From Vulcanimicrobiota bacterium (GTDB taxonomy: Bacteria; Vulcanimicrobiota; Vulcanimicrobiia; Vulcanimicrobiales; Vulcanimicrobiaceae), in contig PMSI01000001.1 of assembly GCA_003168375.1 (NCBI GenBank), forward strand, positions 1 through 64,000: 64,000 bases of DNA. Reading direction: 5' to 3'. The notes beneath the pieces were generated by a model. It saw nothing but the letters and a program-made list of their open reading frames with translations. It did no database searches and had not been told where the DNA came from. Of this stretch, positions 37,623 through 48,267 are shown one piece after another; within the stretch, counting starts at the first letter, position 1, and each line of letters begins with the position of its first letter. Position numbers and translations under genes: made by a program.

Positions 37623-38705
37623 ATGAGCGAACGGACACGTGTGGTCGCCGCGATGAGCGGCGGCGTCGATTCGGCGGTTGCGGCGGGTCTGCTCAAGGAA
37701 GCGGGCTACGACGTCGTTGGCGTGACGATGAAGATGTACGCGCCGGCGAAGGCCCCGCACGCCCGTTCGTGCTGCGGCGCGGACGACTTCGACGACGCAC
37801 GCCGCAGCGCAGCGGTCCTGGGGATCCCGCACTATGTCCTCGACTTCGAGGAGACGTTCCGGCGCGGCGTGATCGAGCGCTTCGCCCGCGATTATGCAGA
37901 CGGGCGGACGCCGAACCCGTGCGTCTCCTGCAACAACGAGGTCAAGCTCGGGACGCTCCGCACGTACGCCGACCGCCTCGGCGCACGCTGGGTCGCGACC
38001 GGCCACTACGCGCGGCTCGAGCACGCTTCGGACGGTCCGCACCTCTACCGCAGCGACTCGCCGAAGGATCAGGCGTACGCGCTCGCCCAGCTCACCCCCG
38101 CCCAGCTCGACCGGTTACTCCTTCCGCTGGGAGAGATGACGAAGGGAGAGACGCGAGGACACGCCGCGCGCCTCGGCCTCCCGGTCGCCGAGAAGATCGA
38201 GTCGCAGGACATCTGCTTCGTCGAGGGCGGCGACTACCGCGAGATCCTGGCGCGGCTCGCTCCGCAGGCCGCGCTCCCAGGAGCGGTCGTGACGACCGCC
38301 GGCGAGCGCGTCGGGACGCACGCGGGGATCGGCGGTTACACCGTCGGCCAGCGCCGCGGCCTGCCCGCCGGTGCCGGACCACGCTACGTCACCCGGATCG
38401 ACGCCGCGACGAACACGATCGTGATCGGCCGCGACGACGAACTCGGCGTCGACGGCCTGATCGCCGACGAGGTCAACCTGATCCGCCCCGAACGGTTCGC
38501 GGGCGGCCGCGCCCACGTGCTCGCGATGACGCGCTATCGCGCCAAGCTCGTCCCCGCGACCACGGCGCTCGAAGACGGCGGCGCGACCCTGCGGCTCGCG
38601 TTCGAGGAGCCGCACCGCGCGGTCACGCCGGGACAACTGGTCGCGCTCTTCGATCGCGACGGCATCGAAGTGATCGGAGCCGCGACGATCCGCGAAACGT
38701 ACTGA
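37623..38705 (+). CDS. mnmA: tRNA-specific 2-thiouridylase MnmA
   Basis: The 360-residue protein has the PP-loop [16 protein letters not shown], and [15 protein letters not shown] with the first catalytic Cys. It also has [22 protein letters not shown] with the second catalytic Cys, [17 protein letters not shown] and a C-terminal beta barrel. MnmA inserts sulfur at U34 of Lys, Glu and Gln tRNAs. The ATG at 37623 fits the family start; an upstream in-frame GTG is unlikely. Confidence 0.97.
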   Translation: MSERTRVVAAMSGGVDSAVAAGLLKEAGYDVVGVTMKMYAPAKAPHARSCCGADDFDDARRSAAVLGIPHYVLDFEETFRRGVIERFARDYADGRTPNPCVSCNNEVKLGTLRTYADRLGARWVATGHYARLEHASDGPHLYRSDSPKDQAYALAQLTPAQLDRLLLPLGEMTKGETRGHAARLGLPVAEKIESQDICFVEGGDYREILARLAPQAALPGAVVTTAGERVGTHAGIGGYTVGQRRGLPAGAGPRYVTRIDAATNTIVIGRDDELGVDGLIADEVNLIRPERFAGGRAHVLAMTRYRAKLVPATTALEDGGATLRLAFEEPHRAVTPGQLVALFDRDGIEVIGAATIRETY

Positions 38706-38723
38706 CGCCGCGTTCGCGGGAAG

Positions 38724-39806
38724 TTACGCCGTCGCGAGCGCGAGGTCCGAGCGCAGGTTCCAGTACGTGTCGCGGATGACCGGCCGGAATCCGGCGCCGC
38801 GAATGATCTCCTCGACCTGCGCGCGCGTCGCTTCGTTGGTGCTGCCGGCGTCGTGGACGACCCGTTCTTCGATGATCGTTCCGCCCATGTCGTCGCAGCC
38901 GTAGAACAGGGCCATCTGTCCGAGCTTCAAGCCGGGCGTCAGCCAGGAGGCTTGGAGGTGCGGCAGGTTGTCCAGGAACAGCCGCGAGACCGCGAGCACG
39001 CGCAGGTACTCCAGGCCGCTCGCCTCGCGCCCGCGCAGCGGCGTTTTGTACGGCACGTAGTACCACGGGATGAACGCGGTGAAGCCGTGCGTCTCGTCCT
39101 GCAGATCGCGGATCACCTGCAGGTGCGCGATGCGCTCTTCATCGGTCTCGATCGAACCGAACATCATCGTCGCCGTCGTCGGCATCCCGAGCAGTTGCGC
39201 CTCGCGCATCACGCCGATCCAGCCGTCGGGTACGATCTTGCGCGCGCTGATCCGCTTGCGCACGCGCTCGACCAGGATCTCGGCGCCCGCGCCGGGCAGC
39301 GACTTCATCCCGGCGGCTTTCAGCCGCACGAGCACCTCGCGCACCGGCAGCTCCTCGATCTTCGCCAGGCCCGCGATCTCCGAGACGGAGAGCGAGTGGA
39401 TGTCGACGGCGGGAAACTCCGCGGCGACGCGGCGGAACAGCTCTTCGAACCACTCGATGCGCAGCTCGGGGTTGACGCCGCCTTGGATCATGATCTGCGT
39501 CGCGCCTTGGTCGGCGGCGTAGCGCACGCGGTCGAGCACGGTGTCGTGCGACATCGTGTAGCCCTCGCCGTGATGCTCGGGCCTGAAGAACGCGCAGAAC
39601 GTGCAGTGCACGTTGCACACGTTCGTATAGTTGATCGTCGTGTCGACGACGTACGTCACGTCATCCGTGGGATACAGTGCCGTGCGGCGCGCGTGCGCCG
39701 CCGCTCCGAGGTCGTGCAGCGAAGCCTCGCGATACAGCCGCACGCCTTCGTCGAAGGTGATACGGCCGCCGCCCGCGGCGCGATCGAGGACGTCAGCGAG
39801 CGACAT
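38724..39806 (-). CDS. mqnC: Cyclic dehypoxanthinyl futalosine synthase MqnC
   Basis: The 360-residue radical-SAM enzyme has VTYVVDTTINYTNVCNVHCT with the CxxxCxxC cluster. It also has QIMIQGGVNPELRIEWFEEL, LPGAGAEILVERVRKRIS, TATMMFGSIET, FTAFIPWYYVPY and the late GGTIIEERVVHDAG, all as in MqnC. It makes the spiro ring in the futalosine route to menaquinone. ATG 39806 has GCAGGA eight bases upstream and overlaps the mqnA end by 14 bases. It is the last gene of mqnE-mqnA-mqnC. Confidence 0.95.
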   Translation of the reverse strand: MSLADVLDRAAGGGRITFDEGVRLYREASLHDLGAAAHARRTALYPTDDVTYVVDTTINYTNVCNVHCTFCAFFRPEHHGEGYTMSHDTVLDRVRYAADQGATQIMIQGGVNPELRIEWFEELFRRVAAEFPAVDIHSLSVSEIAGLAKIEELPVREVLVRLKAAGMKSLPGAGAEILVERVRKRISARKIVPDGWIGVMREAQLLGMPTTATMMFGSIETDEERIAHLQVIRDLQDETHGFTAFIPWYYVPYKTPLRGREASGLEYLRVLAVSRLFLDNLPHLQASWLTPGLKLGQMALFYGCDDMGGTIIEERVVHDAGSTNEATRAQVEEIIRGAGFRPVIRDTYWNLRSDLALATA

Positions 39807-40596
39807 ACGTGTCATCCTGCGGCATGAAGAGGGTTGAGAAACGCTCGAGGCCTTGGCCGGCGCGCTCGTCGAGGCGGTACGAGAGCCGGCTGAAGTAGTC
39901 CTGATACAGGCCGCGGTGGTACGGGCGCTGAGCGATCGCGGCATCGATCACCGCTTCGCGGTTGGCCTCACCCCACGCGCGCGCGGCGATCAGCGCGTCC
40001 GTCAACGCCGCAACCCGCAGCGGTTGCTCGGCGAGAACGTCGCGCCGCACGGCCCAGATCGCGAAGACGAACGGCAGGCCGGTCCACGCACGCCAAGCTT
40101 CGCCGAGGTCGTGAATCTGGGCCGCAGGCAGCTCCGCGCGCGCTACGAGCGCATCGTCGCCGATCACGAGCGCGGGAAATCCGGCGCGCGCGGCCGCGAG
40201 CGCGTCGTCGACGATCTCATAGCGCGGACGGACGTCGCGAAACCCGCTCAGCAGCGCGGCGAGCAGCGCTCTCCCGGAAGCGGAGTGGGACGTCACCGCG
40301 ATCGTCGATTCGCCGAGCAGCGCCGGCGGCTTCGGCGAGACGAACAGTACCGTTCGCACGGGCCCGTCGGCAGCGATGCAGAGGTCCGCGAGCGGCGCGA
40401 ACCGATCGCGGTGCGCGAGATAGTGAGCGGCGCTGATCGCACCGGCGTCGATCCGGCCCTCCGACATCGCCGCGTTCAACTCGGTTGGAACGGCGCCGAA
40501 GACCTCGACCTCGCGTGCGACGGCACCAACGTCGAACGCCGTCTCGACCGGCGCGACGTTGACGTACGCTATCCGCCCGTAGCGAAGCTTCCCCAC
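39793..40596 (-). CDS. mqnA: Chorismate dehydratase MqnA
   Basis: The 267-residue protein has the periplasmic-binding-like fold of MqnA/MqnD. It opens RYGRIAYVNVAPVETAFDVG, then VPTELNAAMSEGRIDAGAIS, IAVTSHSASGRALL, LVIGDDAL and DLGEAWRAWTGLPFVFAIWA, all family signatures. MqnA converts chorismate to 3-enolpyruvylbenzoate, the first step of the futalosine pathway. The GTG start follows the mqnE stop by three bases. Confidence 0.93.
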   Translation of the reverse strand: MGKLRYGRIAYVNVAPVETAFDVGAVAREVEVFGAVPTELNAAMSEGRIDAGAISAAHYLAHRDRFAPLADLCIAADGPVRTVLFVSPKPPALLGESTIAVTSHSASGRALLAALLSGFRDVRPRYEIVDDALAAARAGFPALVIGDDALVARAELPAAQIHDLGEAWRAWTGLPFVFAIWAVRRDVLAEQPLRVAALTDALIAARAWGEANREAVIDAAIAQRPYHRGLYQDYFSRLSYRLDERAGQGLERFSTLFMPQDDTYVAR

Positions 40597-40599
40597 CGC

Positions 40600-41760
<1,161 letters not shown>

Positions 41761-41796
41761 TCGAGTATCACGCCTCCAGACCAGCCTGCGCGATGA

Positions 41797-41833
41797 CAAA
41801 AAGAGGAGGGCGGCCCCGTGGGACCGCCCTCCG
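41797..41833 (-). terminator. Intrinsic terminator after the TonB receptor/lipoprotein unit
   Basis: Perfect 9-bp arms, GGAGGGCGG at 41805-41813 and CCGCCCTCC at 41824-41832, flank a 10-base loop. On the minus strand a TCTTTTTG tract follows. It lies 21 bases beyond the lipoprotein stop and before mqnE. Confidence 0.88.
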
Positions 41834-41853
41834 TGGTCAAGAGCGCGTCGCGC

Positions 41854-42960
41854 TCAGAACGTGATTGGCAGCGCCGGCGGAAGCGGGGAGATCGGCGAGA
41901 CGGTGACGTCTGTTTGCGCCGGCAGCGCCGGGGCCGTGCTGACGTTGCCCGGCTGAGCGCCGCCGACGATGTCAAAGTCCGCCGCGACGACCCAGGCCGT
42001 GAACCGATCTCCTGGGGTGAGGGTCGCGGTCGGCACGGAGAACGTTGCGCCCGCCGCTCCCGCGTTGAACGCGAAGAACTGATTGCCGAACAAGCTGGCC
42101 GCACTGGCCCGGTCGGCGACGTAGATCACGCGCGACGTCGCGCCGGCCGGAGCCGGCCCGACCGTCACCGTGATCGCCGCACCGGCCCCACCACCGACCA
42201 CCGGACCGGGGATGGCGGCCAGCGGCACGGCGCTGGCCAGGGTCGCCGTCGTGTTGAAGACGGCTGTGTTCTGGCCGATGATGTTGCTCGGGACGGTCAG
42301 GTTGAACGCGTAGACACCCGCGACCGGCGTGACGGCAAACATCACGAAGCCCGAGTCGTAGCCCGCGAAGCCCGCCGGAAATCCGAGACTTAAGGGGTGA
42401 AAGTCCGGAACTGCCGGCGGTCCGAGGATGAACGGAAGCTTCGCCGCCGTCGCGAGGAAGATCGGCTGGGTGTAAGAGTTCGCCACGCTCACACCCGCGA
42501 CTTGGCTCGACGTCGTGCTGGTCTTCGAGTAGTTGGCGGCGCCGGTCGTGGCGGAGTTCGCCGGCGCGAAGCCGTACGCGAACGCACCGCCGGTTTGAGC
42601 GAATGTCGTCACCACCGCAACCGTGCCCGGCTGCGTCGGCGGCGTCCCGCTGAGGTGGTTGGTTCCCGTGTCGGTGTTCGTCGCTCCGGCGATCGCCGGA
42701 ACGACGAACCCGGCCGGGCCGGTGATCGTCGGGGTGTTGAACAGCGTCGCCGACAACCCGTTCGGCTGCCGGAACGTCACGACCGTGTTGAGGTACGTGG
42801 TCCCCTGATAGTTGGCCGTGCCGACGCGGAACTGGAGCGTCGACGTGTTTTGCACGTCGACCGCGGTCGACGGCACTTGGACCGCGGATTGTCCGCTCGT
42901 GCACGCCGAGAGGATCGCGATCCCCCCGGCGGCTCCGAGCGCTCTATAGACTGCGCGCAC
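41854..42960 (-). CDS. Secreted lipoprotein of unknown function, low complexity
   Basis: The 368-residue protein has a lipoprotein signal (LGAAGGIAILSAC). A Thr/Ala/Gly/Val-rich mature part follows, with repeated beta-strand-like stretches and few charges, as in exported beta proteins. I recognise no domain. The ATG lies eight bases after the stop of the TonB-dependent receptor on the same strand, and a strong terminator follows, so the two probably form a unit in which this lipoprotein could be a surface or periplasmic partner of the receptor. Confidence 0.72.
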   Translation of the reverse strand: MRAVYRALGAAGGIAILSACTSGQSAVQVPSTAVDVQNTSTLQFRVGTANYQGTTYLNTVVTFRQPNGLSATLFNTPTITGPAGFVVPAIAGATNTDTGTNHLSGTPPTQPGTVAVVTTFAQTGGAFAYGFAPANSATTGAANYSKTSTTSSQVAGVSVANSYTQPIFLATAAKLPFILGPPAVPDFHPLSLGFPAGFAGYDSGFVMFAVTPVAGVYAFNLTVPSNIIGQNTAVFNTTATLASAVPLAAIPGPVVGGGAGAAITVTVGPAPAGATSRVIYVADRASAASLFGNQFFAFNAGAAGATFSVPTATLTPGDRFTAWVVAADFDIVGGAQPGNVSTAPALPAQTDVTVSPISPLPPALPITF

Positions 42961-42968
42961 GCGTCCTC

Positions 42969-45900
42969 CTATAGGTTCAGCTGGTAGTAGAATTGGACCG
43001 TACGCGGGATTGCGTTCGGCGTTAACAGGTACGCCCTATTTCCGCCACGGAACGGCAAGTTGTTCGTGATCCCGTAGAACGTCGGCTGAACCTGGTTCGC
43101 CGACGAACTGTAACCAGAGTATGGGCCCCCGATGCCCGTCGCGATGGGCTGGTACCGGGTGTTCAGTCCGGGCAGTCCGTAGATTTGGTTGAACACGTTG
43201 AACATCTGCGCACCGATCGTGCCGGCCCGCGGGTTGCGCGGCGACTGGTACTCGACGGTGAGGTTCACCGGCGTGAACCGGGCAGCGGTCAGAACACCGC
43301 CCGCCGAGTTCGCATCCGGCGTTCCGCGCGTGGCGGCGATGTTCGGAGCGAACATCGAGCCCGGATTACGCGGGTCGACGTAGCGGTCCGCGCCTGCCGC
43401 GGCGCCGAGCTGCGTAGAGTTCGTGATGTTCGTGTTGGGCAAGTTGAACGGGGTGCCGTTCACGAAGTTCGCCGTGATCAAGCCCGGGGTGATCGGGTAG
43501 CCGCGGTTGTAGTAGATCACCGGGTTGATCCGCCAACCGCTGCGGGTGCGCTCCTGGAAGGTGAGCGCGCCGACGAACGGCGAGAGGAAACCGACGCGGT
43601 ACAGGTTCCCGAGCTGGAGCGACGCCGGCGGGATCGAGGGGAAGAAGTCCTCGCTCGGGCTCGTCGGGACGACGTTCGAGAACTCGTTCTGATACGTCAG
43701 CGACAACGAACCGGAGAGGCCGTATGCCGCCTCCTTGGTGAGCAGGAACTCGGTTCCCATGATCTGGCTCTTGCCGAGATTCGAGTTGACGGCCGGTCCG
43801 AGGATCGGGTTGCCGTTGATATCGGCCAGCGGCACGCCGTTCTTGACGATCTGTTGCGCCGTCGATGCGATCTGATTGAACGACTTGTTGTAGAACGGAG
43901 TGACCTTGACGGACACCTGATGCGGGAACAGGTGCGAGTACGAGAAGTCGAAGTTGTTGTAGGTGACGGGCTTCAGCGGCGTGATCGGAATCCCGAGGAT
44001 CGCCGCCTGGTTGTCCCAGAAGAGCTGTTGCGCATAGCTCGAGCAGGGAGCCTGGAACGCGCCGAGCGGGCCGCCGGCGACATTGGCGACGCTGCAGAAC
44101 TGCGCCGTCGTGCCCGTGTTCACGTCGTACGACGGGATGTTCGCGAACGCGCTGTACGCCGAAGCCTGGCCGGTGACGTCGACCTGCGCGATCGCGGGAA
44201 ACTGCACGGAGCGGCCGTAGCTGAACCGCAGCGCGTCGTTCCGCGTCGCCTGCCACGCAATCGCGAGACGCGGCTGCCAGACTCGCGGCTGCGATGTACT
44301 GGCATCGTAGTTGAACGCGAAGCTGGTCGGCGTACCCCCCGCATCGGTCGTGAACGAGGTCGGCAGGCACCACTGGATCGTGCATGCCGGCATGCGCCAG
44401 TTCGCGGCGTCGAGCCGGAACCCGACATCGATCTTCAGCCGATCCGTCGGCGAGTACGTGTCCTTGAGGTAGATCGACCAGTCCTGGCGGTTGGTGCTGG
44501 TGCCTTCGTCGGAGTACGGCAGCTGCACCGCGAAGGGAAGTGATCCCGCGGCCGGGCAGATCTGCGCCGGCGAGTTCACGCCGGGGCAGTTAGCGGTCCC
44601 GAGCTGGTACGCCGGCATGAACTGCGTGATGTACCCGCAGGTGCTGGTCGCCGGGTTGAACACCGGGCTCACGGTGCTGCCGAACGGGCACGTGTCCGAG
44701 CGGTAGAAGTCCGCCGCTTCGAAGCCGTTGCCGCCCCCGCCGAACGCCAACAGCGAGGTTGTAGCCGAGCGCTGGGTATAGACCGGATGCAAGTAGTTGT
44801 ACTTGCCGCCGAAGCCCAGGAGGTTCTTCGAACCGAGCTGCTTCGTGCCGTCGAGCGCGACCCCGTTGGTCGTACCGCCCTGGAGCGCATTGATGTCACC
44901 GAAGGCGACCGTGTTCGTGCTATCGTACGGGAAGTCGAACAGCGACACGGAATTGATCTTATAGAACTTCGCCGTCAAGAACGTGGTCGCGTCCGGCGAG
45001 ATCGAATACTGCAGCTTCATCGTCTCGTCGGGCTGGTTGTAGTTGATGGCGTTGCGCTGGTTGGGGCCGCCGATCACGTCGCCCAGGAATTGCTGACCGG
45101 GCGTGAACGGCATCACCGCTTGGATCTGCCCGTTCGTGAGGCCGAAGGTGGCCCGCGCATTCGCGAGGTAGAACGCGTCGGTGTCCTTGTACGGGATGCC
45201 CGTGCCGGGTATCCCGTAGCCGAGATGCAAGTTGAACTGCGTGTTGTTGTAGAACGCTTGCGCCGACTGGTTGTTGTCCTTGCCGAACTTGTAGACGAAG
45301 TTGTTGACCACGTCGTTGATCCACTGATAGCTGCGTCCGTTAAAGAATTGACCGATCAGCAGTGGGTCTGCGCCGGGGGCTCCGTAGTGGCGTGACGAGC
45401 GCGCCATGTCGACGGAAGCGTAGTCGGAGTAGCGCCCGTTGGGGCTGGCCCAGCCGTACTCGCCACGGGCCTCGTGCGCAAAGTATCCGGCGAGGAAGTT
45501 GCCCTCGAGCTGTCCGAAGGCAGGATGCGTGCCGCGCTTCGCGACGACGTTGATCGAGCCGGTCCCGACGTTTCCGATCGACGCATCGCCGGCGCCCGGC
45601 GAGACCTGGAAGTTCGACGCACCGTTGAGGATCAGCGAGTTGGTGAACTGGTGCGTGAAGGCGTCGGTGTAGTCGATCCCTTCGTATTGGAAGCCTTCCT
45701 CGTATTCACGGCCGCCGCGGAGAACCGGGTAGCCGCTGGAGTCAAAGGAGGCGCCGGGGATCGAGGCGAGCAGGTTGGACTCGTTGTTCCCGCCCTGCTT
45801 GCCCAGAGTGGTCGTGATCTGCTGCGTGCCCACGTTGTACGTGTCGCTGGTCTGCGTGGGCTGGAACGCACCGGTCGTGCTACGCGATTGCGTGCGGCCG

Positions 45901-46280
45901 ATGCGCTGCAGAGTTTGGTTGAGGGCCGTCGAGACGTTCGCGATCTGGCCCTGGACGACCGTTACGCCCGATACCGTAAACGTCTCGTAGCCGGTGCGGC
46001 TGAGCGAGACTGAATACGTGTCCGGCGTAACGCCGTTCATGGAGAAAAAGCCGCTGGAATCGGTCGTCGCCACGTAGTGACCGGAAGGAGCCGTAGCAGT
46101 CACCTGCACGCCGGCCAGTTTCGTATTTGCCTGGCTGGCGGTGATGGTGCCTTGGATCGTCCCAGTGATTACTTGCGCGAACGCCGACGGCATGGTGCAC
46201 AGCACGAACGCCAGGAGCAGCGTGAGCGCCAATGCGCTGCGCAGCCCGGCCTTGGTGCGGTGCGTAAGCTCGTTGAGCAA
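42969..46280 (-). CDS. TonB-dependent receptor with N-terminal carboxypeptidase-regulatory-like domain
   Basis: The ~1103-residue protein has a signal peptide (SALALTLLLAFVLCTMPSAF, then AQ) and a CarboxypepD_reg-like domain (GTIQGTITASQANTKLAGVQ, then SGFFSMNGVTPDTYSVSLSR). A plug domain (LLASIPGASFDSSGYPVLRG, GTGSINVVAKRGTHP) is followed by a long C-terminal beta barrel of YxxxxxR-rich strands ending FYYQLNL with a terminal hydrophobic residue. This is the CarboxypepD-TonB architecture used for large or carbohydrate substrates. The TTG start at 46280 has GAGGTAG just upstream. It is the first gene of a two-gene unit with the downstream lipoprotein. Confidence 0.88.
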   Translation of the reverse strand: MLNELTHRTKAGLRSALALTLLLAFVLCTMPSAFAQVITGTIQGTITASQANTKLAGVQVTATAPSGHYVATTDSSGFFSMNGVTPDTYSVSLSRTGYETFTVSGVTVVQGQIANVSTALNQTLQRIGRTQSRSTTGAFQPTQTSDTYNVGTQQITTTLGKQGGNNESNLLASIPGASFDSSGYPVLRGGREYEEGFQYEGIDYTDAFTHQFTNSLILNGASNFQVSPGAGDASIGNVGTGSINVVAKRGTHPAFGQLEGNFLAGYFAHEARGEYGWASPNGRYSDYASVDMARSSRHYGAPGADPLLIGQFFNGRSYQWINDVVNNFVYKFGKDNNQSAQAFYNNTQFNLHLGYGIPGTGIPYKDTDAFYLANARATFGLTNGQIQAVMPFTPGQQFLGDVIGGPNQRNAINYNQPDETMKLQYSISPDATTFLTAKFYKINSVSLFDFPYDSTNTVAFGDINALQGGTTNGVALDGTKQLGSKNLLGFGGKYNYLHPVYTQRSATTSLLAFGGGGNGFEAADFYRSDTCPFGSTVSPVFNPATSTCGYITQFMPAYQLGTANCPGVNSPAQICPAAGSLPFAVQLPYSDEGTSTNRQDWSIYLKDTYSPTDRLKIDVGFRLDAANWRMPACTIQWCLPTSFTTDAGGTPTSFAFNYDASTSQPRVWQPRLAIAWQATRNDALRFSYGRSVQFPAIAQVDVTGQASAYSAFANIPSYDVNTGTTAQFCSVANVAGGPLGAFQAPCSSYAQQLFWDNQAAILGIPITPLKPVTYNNFDFSYSHLFPHQVSVKVTPFYNKSFNQIASTAQQIVKNGVPLADINGNPILGPAVNSNLGKSQIMGTEFLLTKEAAYGLSGSLSLTYQNEFSNVVPTSPSEDFFPSIPPASLQLGNLYRVGFLSPFVGALTFQERTRSGWRINPVIYYNRGYPITPGLITANFVNGTPFNLPNTNITNSTQLGAAAGADRYVDPRNPGSMFAPNIAATRGTPDANSAGGVLTAARFTPVNLTVEYQSPRNPRAGTIGAQMFNVFNQIYGLPGLNTRYQPIATGIGGPYSGYSSSANQVQPTFYGITNNLPFRGGNRAYLLTPNAIPRTVQFYYQLNL

Positions 46281-46439
46281 CGCACTACCTCGTTGGGAAG
46301 GGAGTGATGGCAACCTTAAGAGTTGCTGGGGGAACCGTGCTTTCAGCCGGTTCCAATCTCCTCCTAATACTGCCAGAGGAAGGACAATCGGCCCAAAAGG
46401 CTTTGTACGGCAGCGTTCCGTAGACCCGGCCCGGTACCG

Positions 46440-47336
46440 ATGACCGCCGCCCCGACCCCAAGCGAGCTCGAAGCCGCGGCCTCTCTGGAGCCGCCCGGCC
46501 GGACCTTCGCGGCCGACGTCTGGCGGCGTTTCCGGCGGGCGCCCGGGGCAGTGACCGGGGCGGTCGTGGTCGCGCTGATCGTCGTGCTGGCGGTCTGCGC
46601 CCCGCTGATCGCCGGCGGCGACCCCCTGGCGCAGAACGTCGCGCAGGGCGCGCAGCCTCCGTCGGGGGCGCACTGGTTCGGGACCGACAAGCTCGGCCGC
46701 GACATCTTTGCGCGGATCCTGTTCGGGGCGCGCATCTCGATCCGGATCGGGTTCGTCGCGGTCGGGCTCGCGATCACCGCCGGGACCGTGATCGGGCTCG
46801 TCGCGGGCTACGCCGGGAAACGGGTCGAGGCGGGGCTGATGGGCGCGATGGACGTGATGCTGGCGTTCCCGTCGATCATCCTGGCGATCGGGATCACGAC
46901 CATCCTCGGCCCGAGCATCAACAACCTCATGCTGGCGGTCGGGATCGTCTACGTACCTCAGTATGCGCGGCTCGCGCGCTCGTCGGTCCTCTCCGTCAAG
47001 GAGCACGAGTACGTCGAGGCGGCCCGGGCGATCGGGGCGCCCGCGCCGGCGATTCTCGCTCGCCACGTCCTGCCCAACATTCTCGCCCCGCTGCTCGTCC
47101 AGGCGACGCTGGGGATCGCCACCGCCGAGCTGGAGGCCGCGGGGCTCTCGTACCTGGGGCTCGGAGCGCGGCCGCCGGCCCCGGAATGGGGCGCGATGCT
47201 CAACGACGCCCGCGACTACTGGCTCTCCGCGCCGTGGGCTTTGATCTTCCCCGGGGTCTCGATCACGGCGCTGGTGCTCGGGTTCAACCTGCTCGGTGAC
47301 GGTCTGCGGGACGCCCTCGACCCGAAACTGCGGTAA
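46440..47336 (+). CDS. ABC transporter permease, DppC/OppC type
   Basis: The 298-residue protein has the OppC N-terminal segment (FAADVWRRFRRAPGAVTGAV), HWFGTDKLGRDIFARILFGARISI, six predicted membrane helices, and the EAA loop EYVEAARAIGAPAPAILARH. LSYLGLGARPPAPEWGAML at the end is diagnostic of peptide/nickel permeases. Partner permease, ATPases and binding protein are not in the window, so the substrate is open. It is followed by a DMT exporter with a 5-bp gap. Confidence 0.9.
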   Translation: MTAAPTPSELEAAASLEPPGRTFAADVWRRFRRAPGAVTGAVVVALIVVLAVCAPLIAGGDPLAQNVAQGAQPPSGAHWFGTDKLGRDIFARILFGARISIRIGFVAVGLAITAGTVIGLVAGYAGKRVEAGLMGAMDVMLAFPSIILAIGITTILGPSINNLMLAVGIVYVPQYARLARSSVLSVKEHEYVEAARAIGAPAPAILARHVLPNILAPLLVQATLGIATAELEAAGLSYLGLGARPPAPEWGAMLNDARDYWLSAPWALIFPGVSITALVLGFNLLGDGLRDALDPKLR

Positions 47337-47341
47337 CCACG

Positions 47342-48214
47342 ATGGTCGTCGCGCTCGCGGTCGCTGCGGCGCTGTTCTACGGCGCCGCCGACTTCTGCGG
47401 AGGGCTGGCCTCGCGCCGCAGCTCGACGCTGGCGGTGGTGGTGTGGTCGCAGGCGAGCGGGCTCCTCGTGCTGTTGCCGGCGCTCGCGCTGATCCCGGGG
47501 ATCGCGCGGCCGAGCGACGTCGGCTGGGGGCTGGCCAGCGGGATCTCGGGCGCGTTCGCCATTGCCCTCCTTTATCGCGGTCTCGCGATCGGCGTGATGG
47601 GGGTCGTCTCCCCGATCACCGCCGTGCTCGCGGCCGCGATCCCGGTCGCGTTCGGGATCGCCCACGGCGAGTGGCCCGCGCCGCCCGCGCTGATCGGGAT
47701 CGTCTGCGCGCTGGCGGCGGTGGTACTGGTCTCCGCCGCGACGCCGCGGCCGGCCGCCGTCGAGGATGCGCCGCTCGCCCGCGCGCCACGGGCGCGCCGC
47801 TGGCCGCCCGGGATTCCGGAGGCGCTGGGGTCGGGCGCCGCCTTCGGCTTCTTTTTCATCGCGCTAGCTCAGACGCACGCCGACGCCGGGCTCTATCCCC
47901 TGCTCGGGACGCGTCTCACCTCGCTCGCGATCCTCGGCGGCTTCGCATTCGCCGCGCGCCGGCCGCTGCGCGTCACCCGCCCTGGACTGCGCACGATCGT
48001 CGTCGCCGGTGGGCTGGACATGAGCGCGAACATCCTTTACGTGCTGGCCGCGCACGCCGGGCCGCTCAGCATCGCCGCCGTGATCACCTCGCTCTATCCG
48101 GCCGGCACCGTCGCGCTCGCCGCCGTCATCCTGCACGAGCGGCTGGGACGGGTTCAGTGGCTCGGGGTCGCCGTCGCGCTCGCCGGGGTCGTCTGCCTCT
48201 CCGCGTCGCGGTAG
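47342..48214 (+). CDS. EamA/DMT-family transporter
   Basis: The 290-residue, ten-helix membrane protein has two EamA repeats. The first ends with VSPITAVLAAAIPVAFGIAH and the second with AAVITSLYPAGTVALAAVIL followed by HERLGRVQWLGVAVALAGVV, the family signature. It is probably an exporter of small metabolites at the inner membrane; the substrate is unknown. It begins 5 bp after the permease gene and is probably co-transcribed with it. Confidence 0.9.
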   Translation: MVVALAVAAALFYGAADFCGGLASRRSSTLAVVVWSQASGLLVLLPALALIPGIARPSDVGWGLASGISGAFAIALLYRGLAIGVMGVVSPITAVLAAAIPVAFGIAHGEWPAPPALIGIVCALAAVVLVSAATPRPAAVEDAPLARAPRARRWPPGIPEALGSGAAFGFFFIALAQTHADAGLYPLLGTRLTSLAILGGFAFAARRPLRVTRPGLRTIVVAGGLDMSANILYVLAAHAGPLSIAAVITSLYPAGTVALAAVILHERLGRVQWLGVAVALAGVVCLSASR

Positions 48215-48267
48215 CACTTGCCTGCGAGGAGACTCTGTGATACAAAGCATCTAACCGAAGCCGCTTT

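Noticed and set aside
43185-45395. Plus-strand open frames inside the TonB receptor gene
   Set aside because: Their products are low-complexity and charged, without motifs, and mirror the receptor codons on the opposite strand.
46281-47066. N-terminal extension of the TonB receptor frame upstream of 46280
   Set aside because: It is antisense to the ABC permease, and the signal peptide of the receptor begins immediately after TTG 46280.
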